Source of the DNA: a virus
Reading direction: 5' to 3' (one strand)
IMG/VR virus record: IMGVR_UViG_3300013103_000669
Coordinates: 1 to 43,887 of that record
DNA length: 43,887 bases
Both the position numbers and the translations under genes were made by a program. Numbering within the stretch: position 1 is the first letter of the stretch; each line of letters begins with the position of its first letter. The notes beneath the pieces were generated by a model. That model saw only the letters and a list, made by a program, of their open reading frames with translations. It did not search any database and was not told the DNA's origin. Shown here piece after piece: positions 8,947 through 17,246 of the stretch.

Positions 8947-10290
8947 TTATGCTGCCCTATTTCTATTGGTTCTTATTATTTTCAATGTCGAAAACATTTG
9001 CCATTCTGTAGATTTTTCCCACCGAATATCGCTTGAATGTAATATGTATCGTCCGGTTAATTTTACATAATCTGCGGTATTACTTATAAATTTAATTGGT
9101 TCACCAATCCATAACAATTTTTCAATTGGTGTATCTTTTTCCATTGTGATTGTTAAACGGCTCAATGTTGCAATTTTATTTATCAATTCTGAATAATGTT
9201 GTGTTGTATTAAAATCACCATTGCCATCCTCCTGATAACCATTTGTATCTAAATCAATTCGTTGACGATTTCTCAATATAGGATTTACAAACACTTCTTT
9301 ATCTGAACCATCAATTAAACCATACCCCTCTGTATTTGCAAATTCTTGTAAATTATAATCATGACGAATAAATAAAGAATTACTTGGCTTGCCGATGTAT
9401 GATACATTATTTGCTTCGGCTGCATAAATTGAATTTGCCATATATTCAGATAGTATAGGTTGATATGTAAATAAATCTTTACCATTGAACGGTGCATCAA
9501 TAATTGCATCTTCGCCTGTATTTGACAATTGGGTTACATTTAATAGAATTTCTTTTGCGCCTTCCTGCATACGATAAGATAAATCCAAACAACGCAATAC
9601 AATTCCTGATACCCCATTTTCAGCAGTCAGTGGGTCAATATTGCAAAATATTGAAGTCATGCCTTTATAGACACCGAAATTATTATTTATATATTCTATA
9701 CCATTTTTTAATGTTGTTGGTGGTATTATCAATTGTGGAATTGGGGTTTCGTTGAGGTTGGGTGATGATCTATCAAATTCGGTTCTAACTTGTTCAACAT
9801 CAGGCGCATTATCACCCATGGTTAAATCCAAAATTGCATCCATCGGTGTTATACTATTATATAATACATTTGAATAATTAGTCATTAAGCGAAATGCAAT
9901 CGCGGGCACAGCAATCATCCCAAACGGAATTAAATCTTTATTTGATATTTGATTTATAATATCTTCACTTATTGGTATATTAAAATCTGCAGATATATAC
10001 ATTAATTCAATTCTTAAATCATTGCTTATAGGCGATATGTTGTCGGGCCCAGTGTGCCCATATTGACGCATTGTAAGTTGAATTGATTTATGGCCATATA
10101 TTTGTTGAACTAAAATATCATTTGGGTTTAACAGCATGTTTAATGTAAATATAGAATATACCCCAGTTAAAGAAGAAGCAATCCGTAAGCTAATCATATC
10201 ATCTGTATAATCAAATTCTCCGATAATCACTTCAAACTGCCAACCCTCAGTTGGTTGAAATTGTGATTCTGTCCCGACGGGTCTTCCCAT
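8947..10290 (-). CDS. Baseplate-hub-like structural protein (447 aa)
   Basis: The N-terminus (WQFEVIIGEFDYTDDMISLR) is beta-rich and followed by repeated short strands. The C-terminus has YVKLTGRYILHSSDIRWEK and ends in TLKIIRTNRNRAA, a layout reminiscent of T4 gp27 or gpD-type hub proteins, where a terminal domain reads as tgrYiV..s.rh. This is a resemblance, not a proven homology. ATG at 10290 is preceded by GAGGA. It is followed directly by TerL. A hairpin with a T-run lies upstream at 10317-10347, so this gene probably begins the structural transcription unit (hub, TerL, peptidase, tape measure, tail). No clear promoter was found in the 80-base gap, although the AT-rich bases 10346-10357 could serve. 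Confidence 0.6.
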   Translation of the reverse strand: MGRPVGTESQFQPTEGWQFEVIIGEFDYTDDMISLRIASSLTGVYSIFTLNMLLNPNDILVQQIYGHKSIQLTMRQYGHTGPDNISPISNDLRIELMYISADFNIPISEDIINQISNKDLIPFGMIAVPAIAFRLMTNYSNVLYNSITPMDAILDLTMGDNAPDVEQVRTEFDRSSPNLNETPIPQLIIPPTTLKNGIEYINNNFGVYKGMTSIFCNIDPLTAENGVSGIVLRCLDLSYRMQEGAKEILLNVTQLSNTGEDAIIDAPFNGKDLFTYQPILSEYMANSIYAAEANNVSYIGKPSNSLFIRHDYNLQEFANTEGYGLIDGSDKEVFVNPILRNRQRIDLDTNGYQEDGNGDFNTTQHYSELINKIATLSRLTITMEKDTPIEKLLWIGEPIKFISNTADYVKLTGRYILHSSDIRWEKSTEWQMFSTLKIIRTNRNRAA

Positions 10291-10316
10291 TTTTATCCTC
10301 GCTATATTTTAAGAAC

Positions 10317-10347
10317 AAAAAAAAGCCGGTGTCAAAAACCCGCCAAC
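10317..10347 (-). terminator. Probable intrinsic terminator (weak stem, T8)
   Basis: On the minus strand, a 7-bp stem (GTTGGCG with CACCGGC, two G-U pairs, one mismatch) and a loop GGTTTTTGA run into eight Ts. The G-U pairs exist only in the minus-strand RNA. It lies just after the stop of the 329-aa gene at 10372, so it would end the 13050-10372 transcription unit. The stem is imperfect, hence moderate confidence. Confidence 0.55.
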
Positions 10348-10371
10348 CTTTCTTTATATTATGTTCCAAAC

Positions 10372-11361
10372 TTATGTTAGAGCTTGAATCATTCGAGCTG
10401 GGATAATAAGTGTTCTTTCTGCAATATTATCTAACAATTTTTTAGCATTGAGGTTTTCTTCTAATGCTGAAAATTTTGCAATAGCTTGGAACATTTTCCA
10501 CGCAGAAATTGCAGGTGGGTTTTCTAAATCAATTTCTTGATTATTATTTTGAGATGTTTCAGCTAAATTTGTTACAATTGATTTGTAACGCTTCTTACCC
10601 AATTTTTCAACCAATTTTAAAGATTTCATAACATCTTCAGGTGTGAGAATTGTTTCAAAACTCCCACTCACTAGATCAGCAATATTATTATCAAACGCTG
10701 TCATATATTCCCCAATATTAGCTGTCATTGAAGTACGACTTGTAATAATATGCACTTGTCTCATTGAAGCAATTTTTTCACGAAATGTAATACATTGTCG
10801 AATGTCGCCATCTACAATTTCAATGCCGAAAGCATATGATGCAGCCTTGCTTCCATTATATGAATTTTCAACTGTTACAGTTGGGATAACCATGCCTGCA
10901 TTTTCAATATTAATACCGCGACGCCTAATTGCAATATCTTCTCGAAATGAAACAAAATTATCTGATATATAATGGCGCTGTTCAATTTCTCCACCGCCCA
11001 ATTCACCAAGCGAATTGAGTATTGCATCAACTACAGTTTCATTGGCCATGAATTTATATTGATCAGTAACTACACCGCAAAATTCTCTGGTCGCTAGTTC
11101 GCCATCCGGTGATGTTGTGAAAATTCCATAAATAGGCGTATCTTCAACATCACGTTTGGTTGTAAGATGTTCAAACCAAATTTTTGAATATCGGTCTGCG
11201 TGAAAATACACATCTTGATTTGAGGATAAATCAATATTCTCAACGACTGGTGTTGCTGTTTCGGTTTCAACTTCTTGATTTTCTAATTGTTCAATTTCAT
11301 TAACTATAGCGGGTTGGGTGTCTTCACCCCATGTACCACCATCATAATCTGGCAAGCTCAT
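10372..11361 (-). CDS. DUF932-like phage protein of unknown function (329 aa)
   Basis: The first 45 residues are acidic and look disordered. The central part contains FCGVVTDQYKFMANETVV and VTVENSYNGSKAASYAFG. These recall the 'ryxvvqN' and 'NSHdGs' features of DUF932 / TIGR03299 phage-plasmid proteins, and the C-terminal region (ISAWKMFQAIAKFSA) is helical as in that family. This is a tentative assignment by pattern. No nuclease or NTPase motif is visible. ATG at 11361 has a strong AAGGAG site. It is the last gene of a four-gene unit (13050 to 10372) that ends at the hairpin at 10317-10347. In other phages DUF932 proteins are abundant but functionally obscure. Confidence 0.65.
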   Translation of the reverse strand: MSLPDYDGGTWGEDTQPAIVNEIEQLENQEVETETATPVVENIDLSSNQDVYFHADRYSKIWFEHLTTKRDVEDTPIYGIFTTSPDGELATREFCGVVTDQYKFMANETVVDAILNSLGELGGGEIEQRHYISDNFVSFREDIAIRRRGINIENAGMVIPTVTVENSYNGSKAASYAFGIEIVDGDIRQCITFREKIASMRQVHIITSRTSMTANIGEYMTAFDNNIADLVSGSFETILTPEDVMKSLKLVEKLGKKRYKSIVTNLAETSQNNNQEIDLENPPAISAWKMFQAIAKFSALEENLNAKKLLDNIAERTLIIPARMIQALT

Positions 11362-11373
11362 TTTTATTCTCCT

Positions 11374-12096
11374 TTAGAATAAATCATGCACAATAGCTTT
11401 AAAAAATGGTTCCAAATAAATGTGGAAATAATATTCCTTATCAATTTCATCTATTTGAATCATATTCGCGGATCTTTTACTTACATCTATTTTTCCATAG
11501 TCGATAATATAGATTCGAAATTTACCACCAATTGGAATTTTGAATAAATCTAAATTATCACTGGTTAAAAATTCCTCCTTTAAATATTTTAGGCTTCCAC
11601 TCAATCCAGTTTTAGACATAAAATTTATATTCAACAAACGGTGATAAAATTTAATCATATGTGTATATTCGTCACCATTTGGAATCCCTTTTACAAAAAA
11701 GTTCCCTCTAGTTGAATTTAATCCCATATACATACGTCGACAATTTGATAGCAGAAAAGTATCATAAAACTCCCTTTCCTCCAATCTAACTGGAAAATCT
11801 GGGTTGTGCATTAATTCTAATTTTCTGGTGACAAACATTCCATCATATTGACGTAATAAAATTTCACTTTTTTTCAATTTATTTAATTGAATATAATAAT
11901 CCATAACGCTTTTGGTTGTATTTCTTAAAAATTTACCAAATGATGGATCCTTACCAATCATTATTCCAATTAATATATTTCTTTTCTTTTTATCATCCTC
12001 AGGTAACATTGATACATCATACCCGCTATTTTTCATAATGTTATAATGACAAGCAGATATATCATACGAATAACAAACAGAATGATAAAAACTCAT
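11374..12096 (-). CDS. Unknown 240-aa protein with a YDISACHY motif
   Basis: Not recognised. The N-terminus reads CYSYDISACHYNIM, superficially like the metal-binding motif A of family-B polymerase palms (D-x-S-x-x-Y), but no motif B or YxDT-like motif C follows, so a polymerase role is not supported. The middle is helical and Lys/Arg-rich; the C-terminus (RIYIIDYGKIDV, YYFHIYLEPFFKA) is strand-like. ATG at 12096 has a GGAG site. It follows the 66-aa gene by three bases and precedes the DUF932-like gene by twelve, so the three are surely co-transcribed. Confidence 0.7.
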   Translation of the reverse strand: MSFYHSVCYSYDISACHYNIMKNSGYDVSMLPEDDKKKRNILIGIMIGKDPSFGKFLRNTTKSVMDYYIQLNKLKKSEILLRQYDGMFVTRKLELMHNPDFPVRLEEREFYDTFLLSNCRRMYMGLNSTRGNFFVKGIPNGDEYTHMIKFYHRLLNINFMSKTGLSGSLKYLKEEFLTSDNLDLFKIPIGGKFRIYIIDYGKIDVSKRSANMIQIDEIDKEYYFHIYLEPFFKAIVHDLF

Positions 12097-12099
12097 TAT

Positions 12100-12300
12100 T
12101 CATTTCTCCAATATTTTTGTAACCGATTGGCTTAATTTCATTTCATATAAATCTAAATTCGTTTTAATAGTTCGACAGAATAACATATTATTGCGTAATA
12201 TATTTATATCATTTGTAAGGATTGAATCATTTAGAATATCATCAATTTGACTTGTTATTATATCAGCTTGAGTATATGATTGATTAGCATCTGTTAGCAT
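12100..12300 (-). CDS. Small unknown protein (66 aa)
   Basis: Short, mostly helical, acidic at the start (MLTDANQSYTQADIITSQID) with Leu/Ile spacing that could form a small helical bundle. No known motif. A GAGGGG site sits upstream of ATG 12300. The stop lies three bases before the next start, and 12 bases separate it from the upstream gene. Tight packing and a proper ribosome site support a real gene. Confidence 0.65.
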   Translation of the reverse strand: MLTDANQSYTQADIITSQIDDILNDSILTNDINILRNNMLFCRTIKTNLDLYEMKLSQSVTKILEK

Positions 12301-12312
12301 ATTTACCCCTCT

Positions 12313-13050
12313 TTAATTTGACATATTTGTTGAAGAAATAAACATGGTTGAAATCAGCCTGTCAATTTTTAAGATATGACTTATATCACCTATGGTCTTT
12401 TTTCGATTCGTAAACCATTTGATACATTCCATCTTTGAATGATTATTTTCAGATGGGTATTTGGGATATGCCATTGTTATTTTGCCTTCATCGAAATCTG
12501 TCTCTGTATAAAGAATTCGAGATAAATCTGAAATAATAGGCAATTGAACATCAATAGCATCACCATGTTTTCTGCTAAAATTCAAAATATGAGTTGGGAT
12601 ATCACAACCGCTGATTTTAACATATACAATTATGTCAAATGAAGTTTTACTGCATAATTGTTTTATTGAAATTTGAGGTGAAATACTAAATTCAATAACA
12701 AATCCATTTCCCCCAAAAATTCTTAGTTCGATATCTGCAACGTCTGATCCCATATCAATAATTTGATAATCAACACCATCGCGGATTAATTTAACTTTTT
12801 CAGAATCTGAATTAGATTGCATTATAAATGTCCCAGGTTTGCTGCCTGGTATTTCGATAACATTACAAACGTTTTCTGTATTTGCAATCCATGATTGTAA
12901 ATCCGTAAAATTTAAACATATTACATCTTCATCGCTAACTTGAAATTCCTCTGGTTCGGTTTCCAATTCCATGGTCAATGGCTGAATTGGATCTACATAA
13001 TTGTTTTGAGCGTTGTTCGAAATCATCTCTGATAATGAAAGACTTTTCAT
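12313..13050 (-). CDS. Unknown 245-aa protein, first gene of a four-gene unit
   Basis: Not recognised. After a Ser/Asn-rich start, residues 30-150 are acidic and strand-rich (for example IELRIFGGNGFVIEFSISP). The C-terminal part contains the basic segment IKWFTNRKKTIGD. No catalytic motif is visible. ATG at 13050 has a long purine-rich site (GAGGGGGTAGGA). The promoter-like motif 13099-13112 and an AT-rich leader precede it, and the FolE2 terminator lies just upstream, so a new transcript probably starts here. The leader has a near-identical 19-base match (13072-13090) to the leader of the ubiquitin-like operon at 31459-31477. Confidence 0.7.
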   Translation of the reverse strand: MKSLSLSEMISNNAQNNYVDPIQPLTMELETEPEEFQVSDEDVICLNFTDLQSWIANTENVCNVIEIPGSKPGTFIMQSNSDSEKVKLIRDGVDYQIIDMGSDVADIELRIFGGNGFVIEFSISPQISIKQLCSKTSFDIIVYVKISGCDIPTHILNFSRKHGDAIDVQLPIISDLSRILYTETDFDEGKITMAYPKYPSENNHSKMECIKWFTNRKKTIGDISHILKIDRLISTMFISSTNMSN

Positions 13051-13098
13051 TCCTACCCCCTCTATGTATTGAAATTAAAATATTTTCTCTTAGAATTT

Positions 13099-13112
13099 AA
13101 TATATATAATAA
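13099..13112 (-). promoter_or_regulatory. Promoter-like motif TTATTATATATATT
   Basis: Minus-strand copy of a motif seen before three other leading genes (21331, 22182, 31488). Its 3' end is 48 bases upstream of the start codon of the 245-aa gene and immediately after the FolE2 terminator. No convincing sigma70 -35 box is visible. Downstream bases 13090-13072 (AGAGAAAATATTTTAATTT) nearly repeat the leader at 31477-31459. Confidence 0.55.
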
Positions 13113-13135
13113 TAATTCTTAATCTGCATTTGGGA

Positions 13136-13174
13136 TAAAAATAGCCGGGACTGTACATGAAATCAGCCCCGGCT
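13136..13174 (-). terminator. Intrinsic terminator after folE2
   Basis: On the minus strand an 11-bp stem (AGCCGGGGCTG with CAGTCCCGGCT, one G-U pair) and a 10-base loop is followed by ATTTTT. In the opposite direction the wobble becomes an A-C mismatch, and no T-run follows, so it acts on minus-strand transcripts. It ends the RNAP beta'-beta-FolE2 unit, 19 bases past the FolE2 stop. Confidence 0.88.
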
Positions 13175-13192
13175 TTAAAATTAAATTATATT

Positions 13193-14074
13193 TTATAAAT
13201 GCTTTCTTCCATCAAATCCATTTTCAACACCTTTCCACATTACAGCTATTGCATCATGTGTATGGATAGATTCTTCATGGGAACATTTTATAATCCAATC
13301 TTTAATATATTTAAATTCATCCATTCGTTCTGACAAATAACGAATTGCATCTTCAACAAACATTGGGTTTTCAGATGCTATTCTTGCTATCTCTTGTTCA
13401 TCCGGCCTTTTGATAATCGGATATGGTTGTGTTTTTAATACATGATTAACCATTCCGATAATATCTTCTAGCCATATATAATCTATAACATCTTTTACTT
13501 TATCTTCATCAGTTTCCATTTCAGCTAAAATATTTGCAAATGATCTTTGTGCATGGGGGTATCCATGATTGCCACCCTTGTTTTCAAGATCTTTCGAAAG
13601 TTCTGCTGAGCATGGACAATATGATGAATATTGAACAGTTACGCCTTGAAAAAATCTAAATGTTTTATTTGTCATTTTTCCAGCAAAAGAGCATTTATAA
13701 TAAATTGGAAATATATGATCGGTCAGTGGAGATTTCTTTTCAACCGGTAGATCAAATTCAAATTTAATATAACAATTTTCACTTTCGACTTCTTTAATGA
13801 TATCTTTCATTATATATTTTACAAGATTTCTATTTAATGGAAGATGTAGATGTTTATTGAGAGTAAGCAATAATCGAGACATTGAAATGCCCTTTTTATC
13901 CTTATGAACATCTGTGGTAATTGTAACATCAGCCACCAAATTACAATACTTCCCAGTTCCTGGTGATAAAGCCAAACTGAAAGGAAGTTTCAAATTTTCA
14001 ACACCAGCTTGGTTGATCATAATATTTACAGCTGGTTTATGTGTTTCTTGGACATCTGGTAAATCTACACTCAT
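13193..14074 (-). CDS. folE2: GTP cyclohydrolase type IB (FolE2)
   Basis: Converts GTP to 7,8-dihydroneopterin triphosphate, the first step of folate and 7-deazaguanine (queuosine/preQ0) synthesis. Family marks seen: N-terminal DVQET, KGISMSRL (about 61-68), YSSYCPCS (149-156, with the active-site Cys region), HGYPHAQRS (170-178) and ESIHTHDA (268-275). The 293-aa length fits the FolE2 family. Its ATG overlaps the RNAP beta stop (ATGA), and a strong terminator follows, so it is the last gene of the RNAP operon. With the QueD domain at 39147-40235 it points to a phage 7-deazaguanine route, likely for modified DNA (inference). Confidence 0.95.
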   Translation of the reverse strand: MSVDLPDVQETHKPAVNIMINQAGVENLKLPFSLALSPGTGKYCNLVADVTITTDVHKDKKGISMSRLLLTLNKHLHLPLNRNLVKYIMKDIIKEVESENCYIKFEFDLPVEKKSPLTDHIFPIYYKCSFAGKMTNKTFRFFQGVTVQYSSYCPCSAELSKDLENKGGNHGYPHAQRSFANILAEMETDEDKVKDVIDYIWLEDIIGMVNHVLKTQPYPIIKRPDEQEIARIASENPMFVEDAIRYLSERMDEFKYIKDWIIKCSHEESIHTHDAIAVMWKGVENGFDGRKHL

Positions 14075-17000
14075 AGGTCTAAACCCCCCATATCAATTGT
14101 TAATATTGCTATGTAATCTTCAAGGATAAAATTTGTTTCAGGTTTTGTATCAATGGCGACACCTATTTCCAACTCTTTCCCATATGATATTTCTTGAATT
14201 ATTTTATCTTTTATTTCAATAGAATCAGATTTAACAGTTCTATTTTCATTCAATACTGCAGGTATATCATACGCAATAACAGCCAAGGTTTCCATTTCAC
14301 CCATTTTTTGGCCGCCATTATTTTTCTTACCTGATAATGGCTGCATTGTTTTGGGTGATGTTATACCGACGCTTCTGGCCGACATTTTAGGTTCTGCTAA
14401 ATGAGCTAATTTCCCAAAATACATATGACCAATCGAAATTTCAGTTTCTACATTATCATTTAATAATGGGTCAAAAACTATTTGTGTAAATTTAGATTTG
14501 GCGTATGCTAATGCTTTCCGCAAATCATCTAATTTTACAGAATAGAATGGAGCTTGAACAACATACCATTCATTTATAAAATTATGATCGATTATTTGTG
14601 GAAGCTGTTCAACCAATTGTTTTGTATACCATCGATCATTTGTTTTATCAATAATACTGATAAACCCCAATAAATAATCTTTTAAATTTTCATTTGTCAT
14701 GCGATTATCATCTAACATCTCATGCATTTGAATTTTCATATTGGCAACCGCCTCGCATAAATGAAGTTCGAACAATTGCCCAGGATTCATTCTTGACGGA
14801 ACTCCCATATGACTTATGATAATATCAACCGGAACACCATTTTCATCTCTAGGCATTTTATCTTTCTCTTGGATGAGGGATATAATACCTTTATTGCCAT
14901 GTCGATTAGCCATCTTGTCGCCAATCTGTATTTTTCTTTCATAATATCCGGTCATCTTTACAAGAATGCCTTCAATTTTTTCTTCCTTTTCCTTGTATTT
15001 TCCGGTCGCTTCAAATATAGCTAAGTTATGATGTGATATAAATCTATCAGCATCATTGGCGTCCATACTATTTTTAACAATATTAATAATATTCTGATTT
15101 TTCAATTTCTGTAATTCAATTGTTTGCTCAACCCAATCCCTATATTCATGTATTGTTTTATTCCACGAATTAGCATACATTTCTACCGATGTAATAGTAG
15201 TTTTATATTGACTTATTAATTTAGTTGGCTCTTTAAACATATCTGTAAAATTAAGCTGACCAGATGGGATTTGTTTTAGGCAAGCATATATATCATTCTT
15301 TTCAATTGTTTCATGAACCAATGGTATTGGTTTGTAAACGTATGATTCTTCCATGCAATTTCTTATTTCATTTGGTTTCCAGCGATTGGTTAAAACTTTA
15401 TCTGAGGGTATTGTAAATGATAAATCCACATAATGCCCACTTGTTAAAACATTTTCTGTCACCAATCTATCTGAAATTACAATACCATCTTCATGATTGT
15501 AACCATAATAAGGCATAATCGCTGTTTTGAGATTAACTCCCCATATTGCATCTTTTTCTTTGATAAATATACTACTTGTTAATACTTCATGTTTTGAAAA
15601 TAAATCACCCTTTTCAAATGGTGATGTTAAAATATCCATATTATCAGTATTGATTGCTCTAAGACCAATTTGAAGCAACCGTATCTCACCGTTTTTGTAC
15701 CCAATTATCATTTTACTATAATCTTTGTATAACACTTCACCATCATCTTCAGCAATATTTAAAAAATCTGTGTATTTTGTATATAACCCATTACACCCAG
15801 AACTTATTAAAGGTCTTTCCATCGAACTTAATGCAATTGATTGTCGCATTTGGGACGAGGCCATTTGTAAACGAACTTGATCGTCATGTTCAAGAAATGG
15901 AGTCATCGAAACTGGGATGGAAGTAATGTTATCTTTATTTTCTACAATATTTGTAAATTTGTAATTATTATCCATACTGGCTGTAGATACCAGATTTTGC
16001 ACAACCCCACAATTCTCTCTGTCAGGGGTATCAACCGGGCAAACCCTACCAATCATTGATGGGTGAATATCACGCATTGCAGTTGGGACATTATCTTTGT
16101 TGAAACCATTTGGCCCGCCTAGTGTTGCTTGACATATTTTAACCATCTGGTCAACCGGGTTTATTGCAAAATCATAAATAATAATATCTGAAACATTGCA
16201 GTCAGATAAAATTTTACTTACTGAAACGTTAAATTTTGGTTTCTTTGTATTTCTACAAGTAATACACATATTATGTATATTGACAATGAAGTGTCGCAAA
16301 ATCATATATTCAATACAACGTATACGTTTATGTGCATAATTCAAATTATCAAATGATGGATTTTCAATATATATTATATTTAATAACAGATTAAGCATAT
16401 CGTCTGTTTTTAATAAATCTTGTGTGATAATATCAAACTTCAATAAATATTGTAAAGATAATAGAAAATCTTCACCCTTTTCTTTTGGGTTGAATTTATT
16501 GAAGTATTGTCCTACTTGTGTTATATATTCTTCAGTGGTGCGACCATCATACAATTCATAAATATCAAATAACAATGCATCCCATCTTGTTTTCAGTGGG
16601 CGTTTATGGATTGTCAATTCATTTTCAGGTATTATCTCACCAACACCTTCCTTAAAATATTCACCTTTTTTATACCCTTTGCGAAGCAAAAGCATATCTA
16701 CAACTTTTTGACAACCATAAATTGCAAATAATATTAAAGCAAATGGAATTTTCTTGCCTTCACATTCCAGCATTACAAACGGCGGCTTGGATTTTTTCTT
16801 ATTGTTTTTTGCTACTGTAATCGTAACCCGCTTTACATTTGTTTGAACACTCAATATATTATTGCCAGCTTTTGGGTTTCTTAAAAGTGGCATGTCAAAC
16901 ATTTGATATCTAGGTATTTTCTTTTTACCATTTATATAAATATGAAAATCATCATACATACATGGTATTTTCATTGAAAGATCAATAATATTTTTATTTG

Positions 17001-17235
17001 GGTCGTCTTCCTCTCCGCGTGAAAATATTAGATTGAGCGTTTCACTAAATGTATATGATAAAGCACCTTTTGAAATTTTAGGCTTTTTTACATCAAACGC
17101 CGATAACTTGAAATTAAAATCTTCAGCGATAGCTGTTAATCTTGTTATCTGATTAAGTATTTTAGAATATTGCTCTTTACGAAAATTAAATAAATTACGC
17201 TCTGGTAAATCATATTGCGGATTTCTATACTCCAT
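14071..17235 (-). CDS. rpoB-like: RNA polymerase beta-like subunit (phage-encoded)
   Basis: Core subunit of a phage multisubunit RNA polymerase, 1054 aa (bacterial beta is usually about 1150-1340). Motifs in order: MRDIHPSMIGRVCPVDTP (about 387-404), PFLEHDDQVRLQMASSQMRQ (about 455-475), PYYGYNHEDGIVISDRLV, KIQIGDKMANRHGNKGIIS (active-site lysine region) and GGQKMGEMETLAV near the C-terminus. Each matches a conserved block of RpoB. It is one intact chain, unlike the split subunits of phiKZ-type phages. The ATG at 17235 is chosen over the TTG three bases upstream because it is five bases from GGGGG; the TTG would be only two. It lies 11 bases after RpoC-like and overlaps folE2. No alpha, omega or sigma gene is seen. 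Confidence 0.96.
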   Translation of the reverse strand: MEYRNPQYDLPERNLFNFRKEQYSKILNQITRLTAIAEDFNFKLSAFDVKKPKISKGALSYTFSETLNLIFSRGEEDDPNKNIIDLSMKIPCMYDDFHIYINGKKKIPRYQMFDMPLLRNPKAGNNILSVQTNVKRVTITVAKNNKKKSKPPFVMLECEGKKIPFALILFAIYGCQKVVDMLLLRKGYKKGEYFKEGVGEIIPENELTIHKRPLKTRWDALLFDIYELYDGRTTEEYITQVGQYFNKFNPKEKGEDFLLSLQYLLKFDIITQDLLKTDDMLNLLLNIIYIENPSFDNLNYAHKRIRCIEYMILRHFIVNIHNMCITCRNTKKPKFNVSVSKILSDCNVSDIIIYDFAINPVDQMVKICQATLGGPNGFNKDNVPTAMRDIHPSMIGRVCPVDTPDRENCGVVQNLVSTASMDNNYKFTNIVENKDNITSIPVSMTPFLEHDDQVRLQMASSQMRQSIALSSMERPLISSGCNGLYTKYTDFLNIAEDDGEVLYKDYSKMIIGYKNGEIRLLQIGLRAINTDNMDILTSPFEKGDLFSKHEVLTSSIFIKEKDAIWGVNLKTAIMPYYGYNHEDGIVISDRLVTENVLTSGHYVDLSFTIPSDKVLTNRWKPNEIRNCMEESYVYKPIPLVHETIEKNDIYACLKQIPSGQLNFTDMFKEPTKLISQYKTTITSVEMYANSWNKTIHEYRDWVEQTIELQKLKNQNIINIVKNSMDANDADRFISHHNLAIFEATGKYKEKEEKIEGILVKMTGYYERKIQIGDKMANRHGNKGIISLIQEKDKMPRDENGVPVDIIISHMGVPSRMNPGQLFELHLCEAVANMKIQMHEMLDDNRMTNENLKDYLLGFISIIDKTNDRWYTKQLVEQLPQIIDHNFINEWYVVQAPFYSVKLDDLRKALAYAKSKFTQIVFDPLLNDNVETEISIGHMYFGKLAHLAEPKMSARSVGITSPKTMQPLSGKKNNGGQKMGEMETLAVIAYDIPAVLNENRTVKSDSIEIKDKIIQEISYGKELEIGVAIDTKPETNFILEDYIAILTIDMGGLDL

Positions 17236-17246
17236 CAATTCCCCCT

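Noticed and set aside
11374-12096. DNA polymerase B fragment
   Set aside because: Only one motif-A-like string; no motif B or C, and the length and rest of the sequence do not fit.
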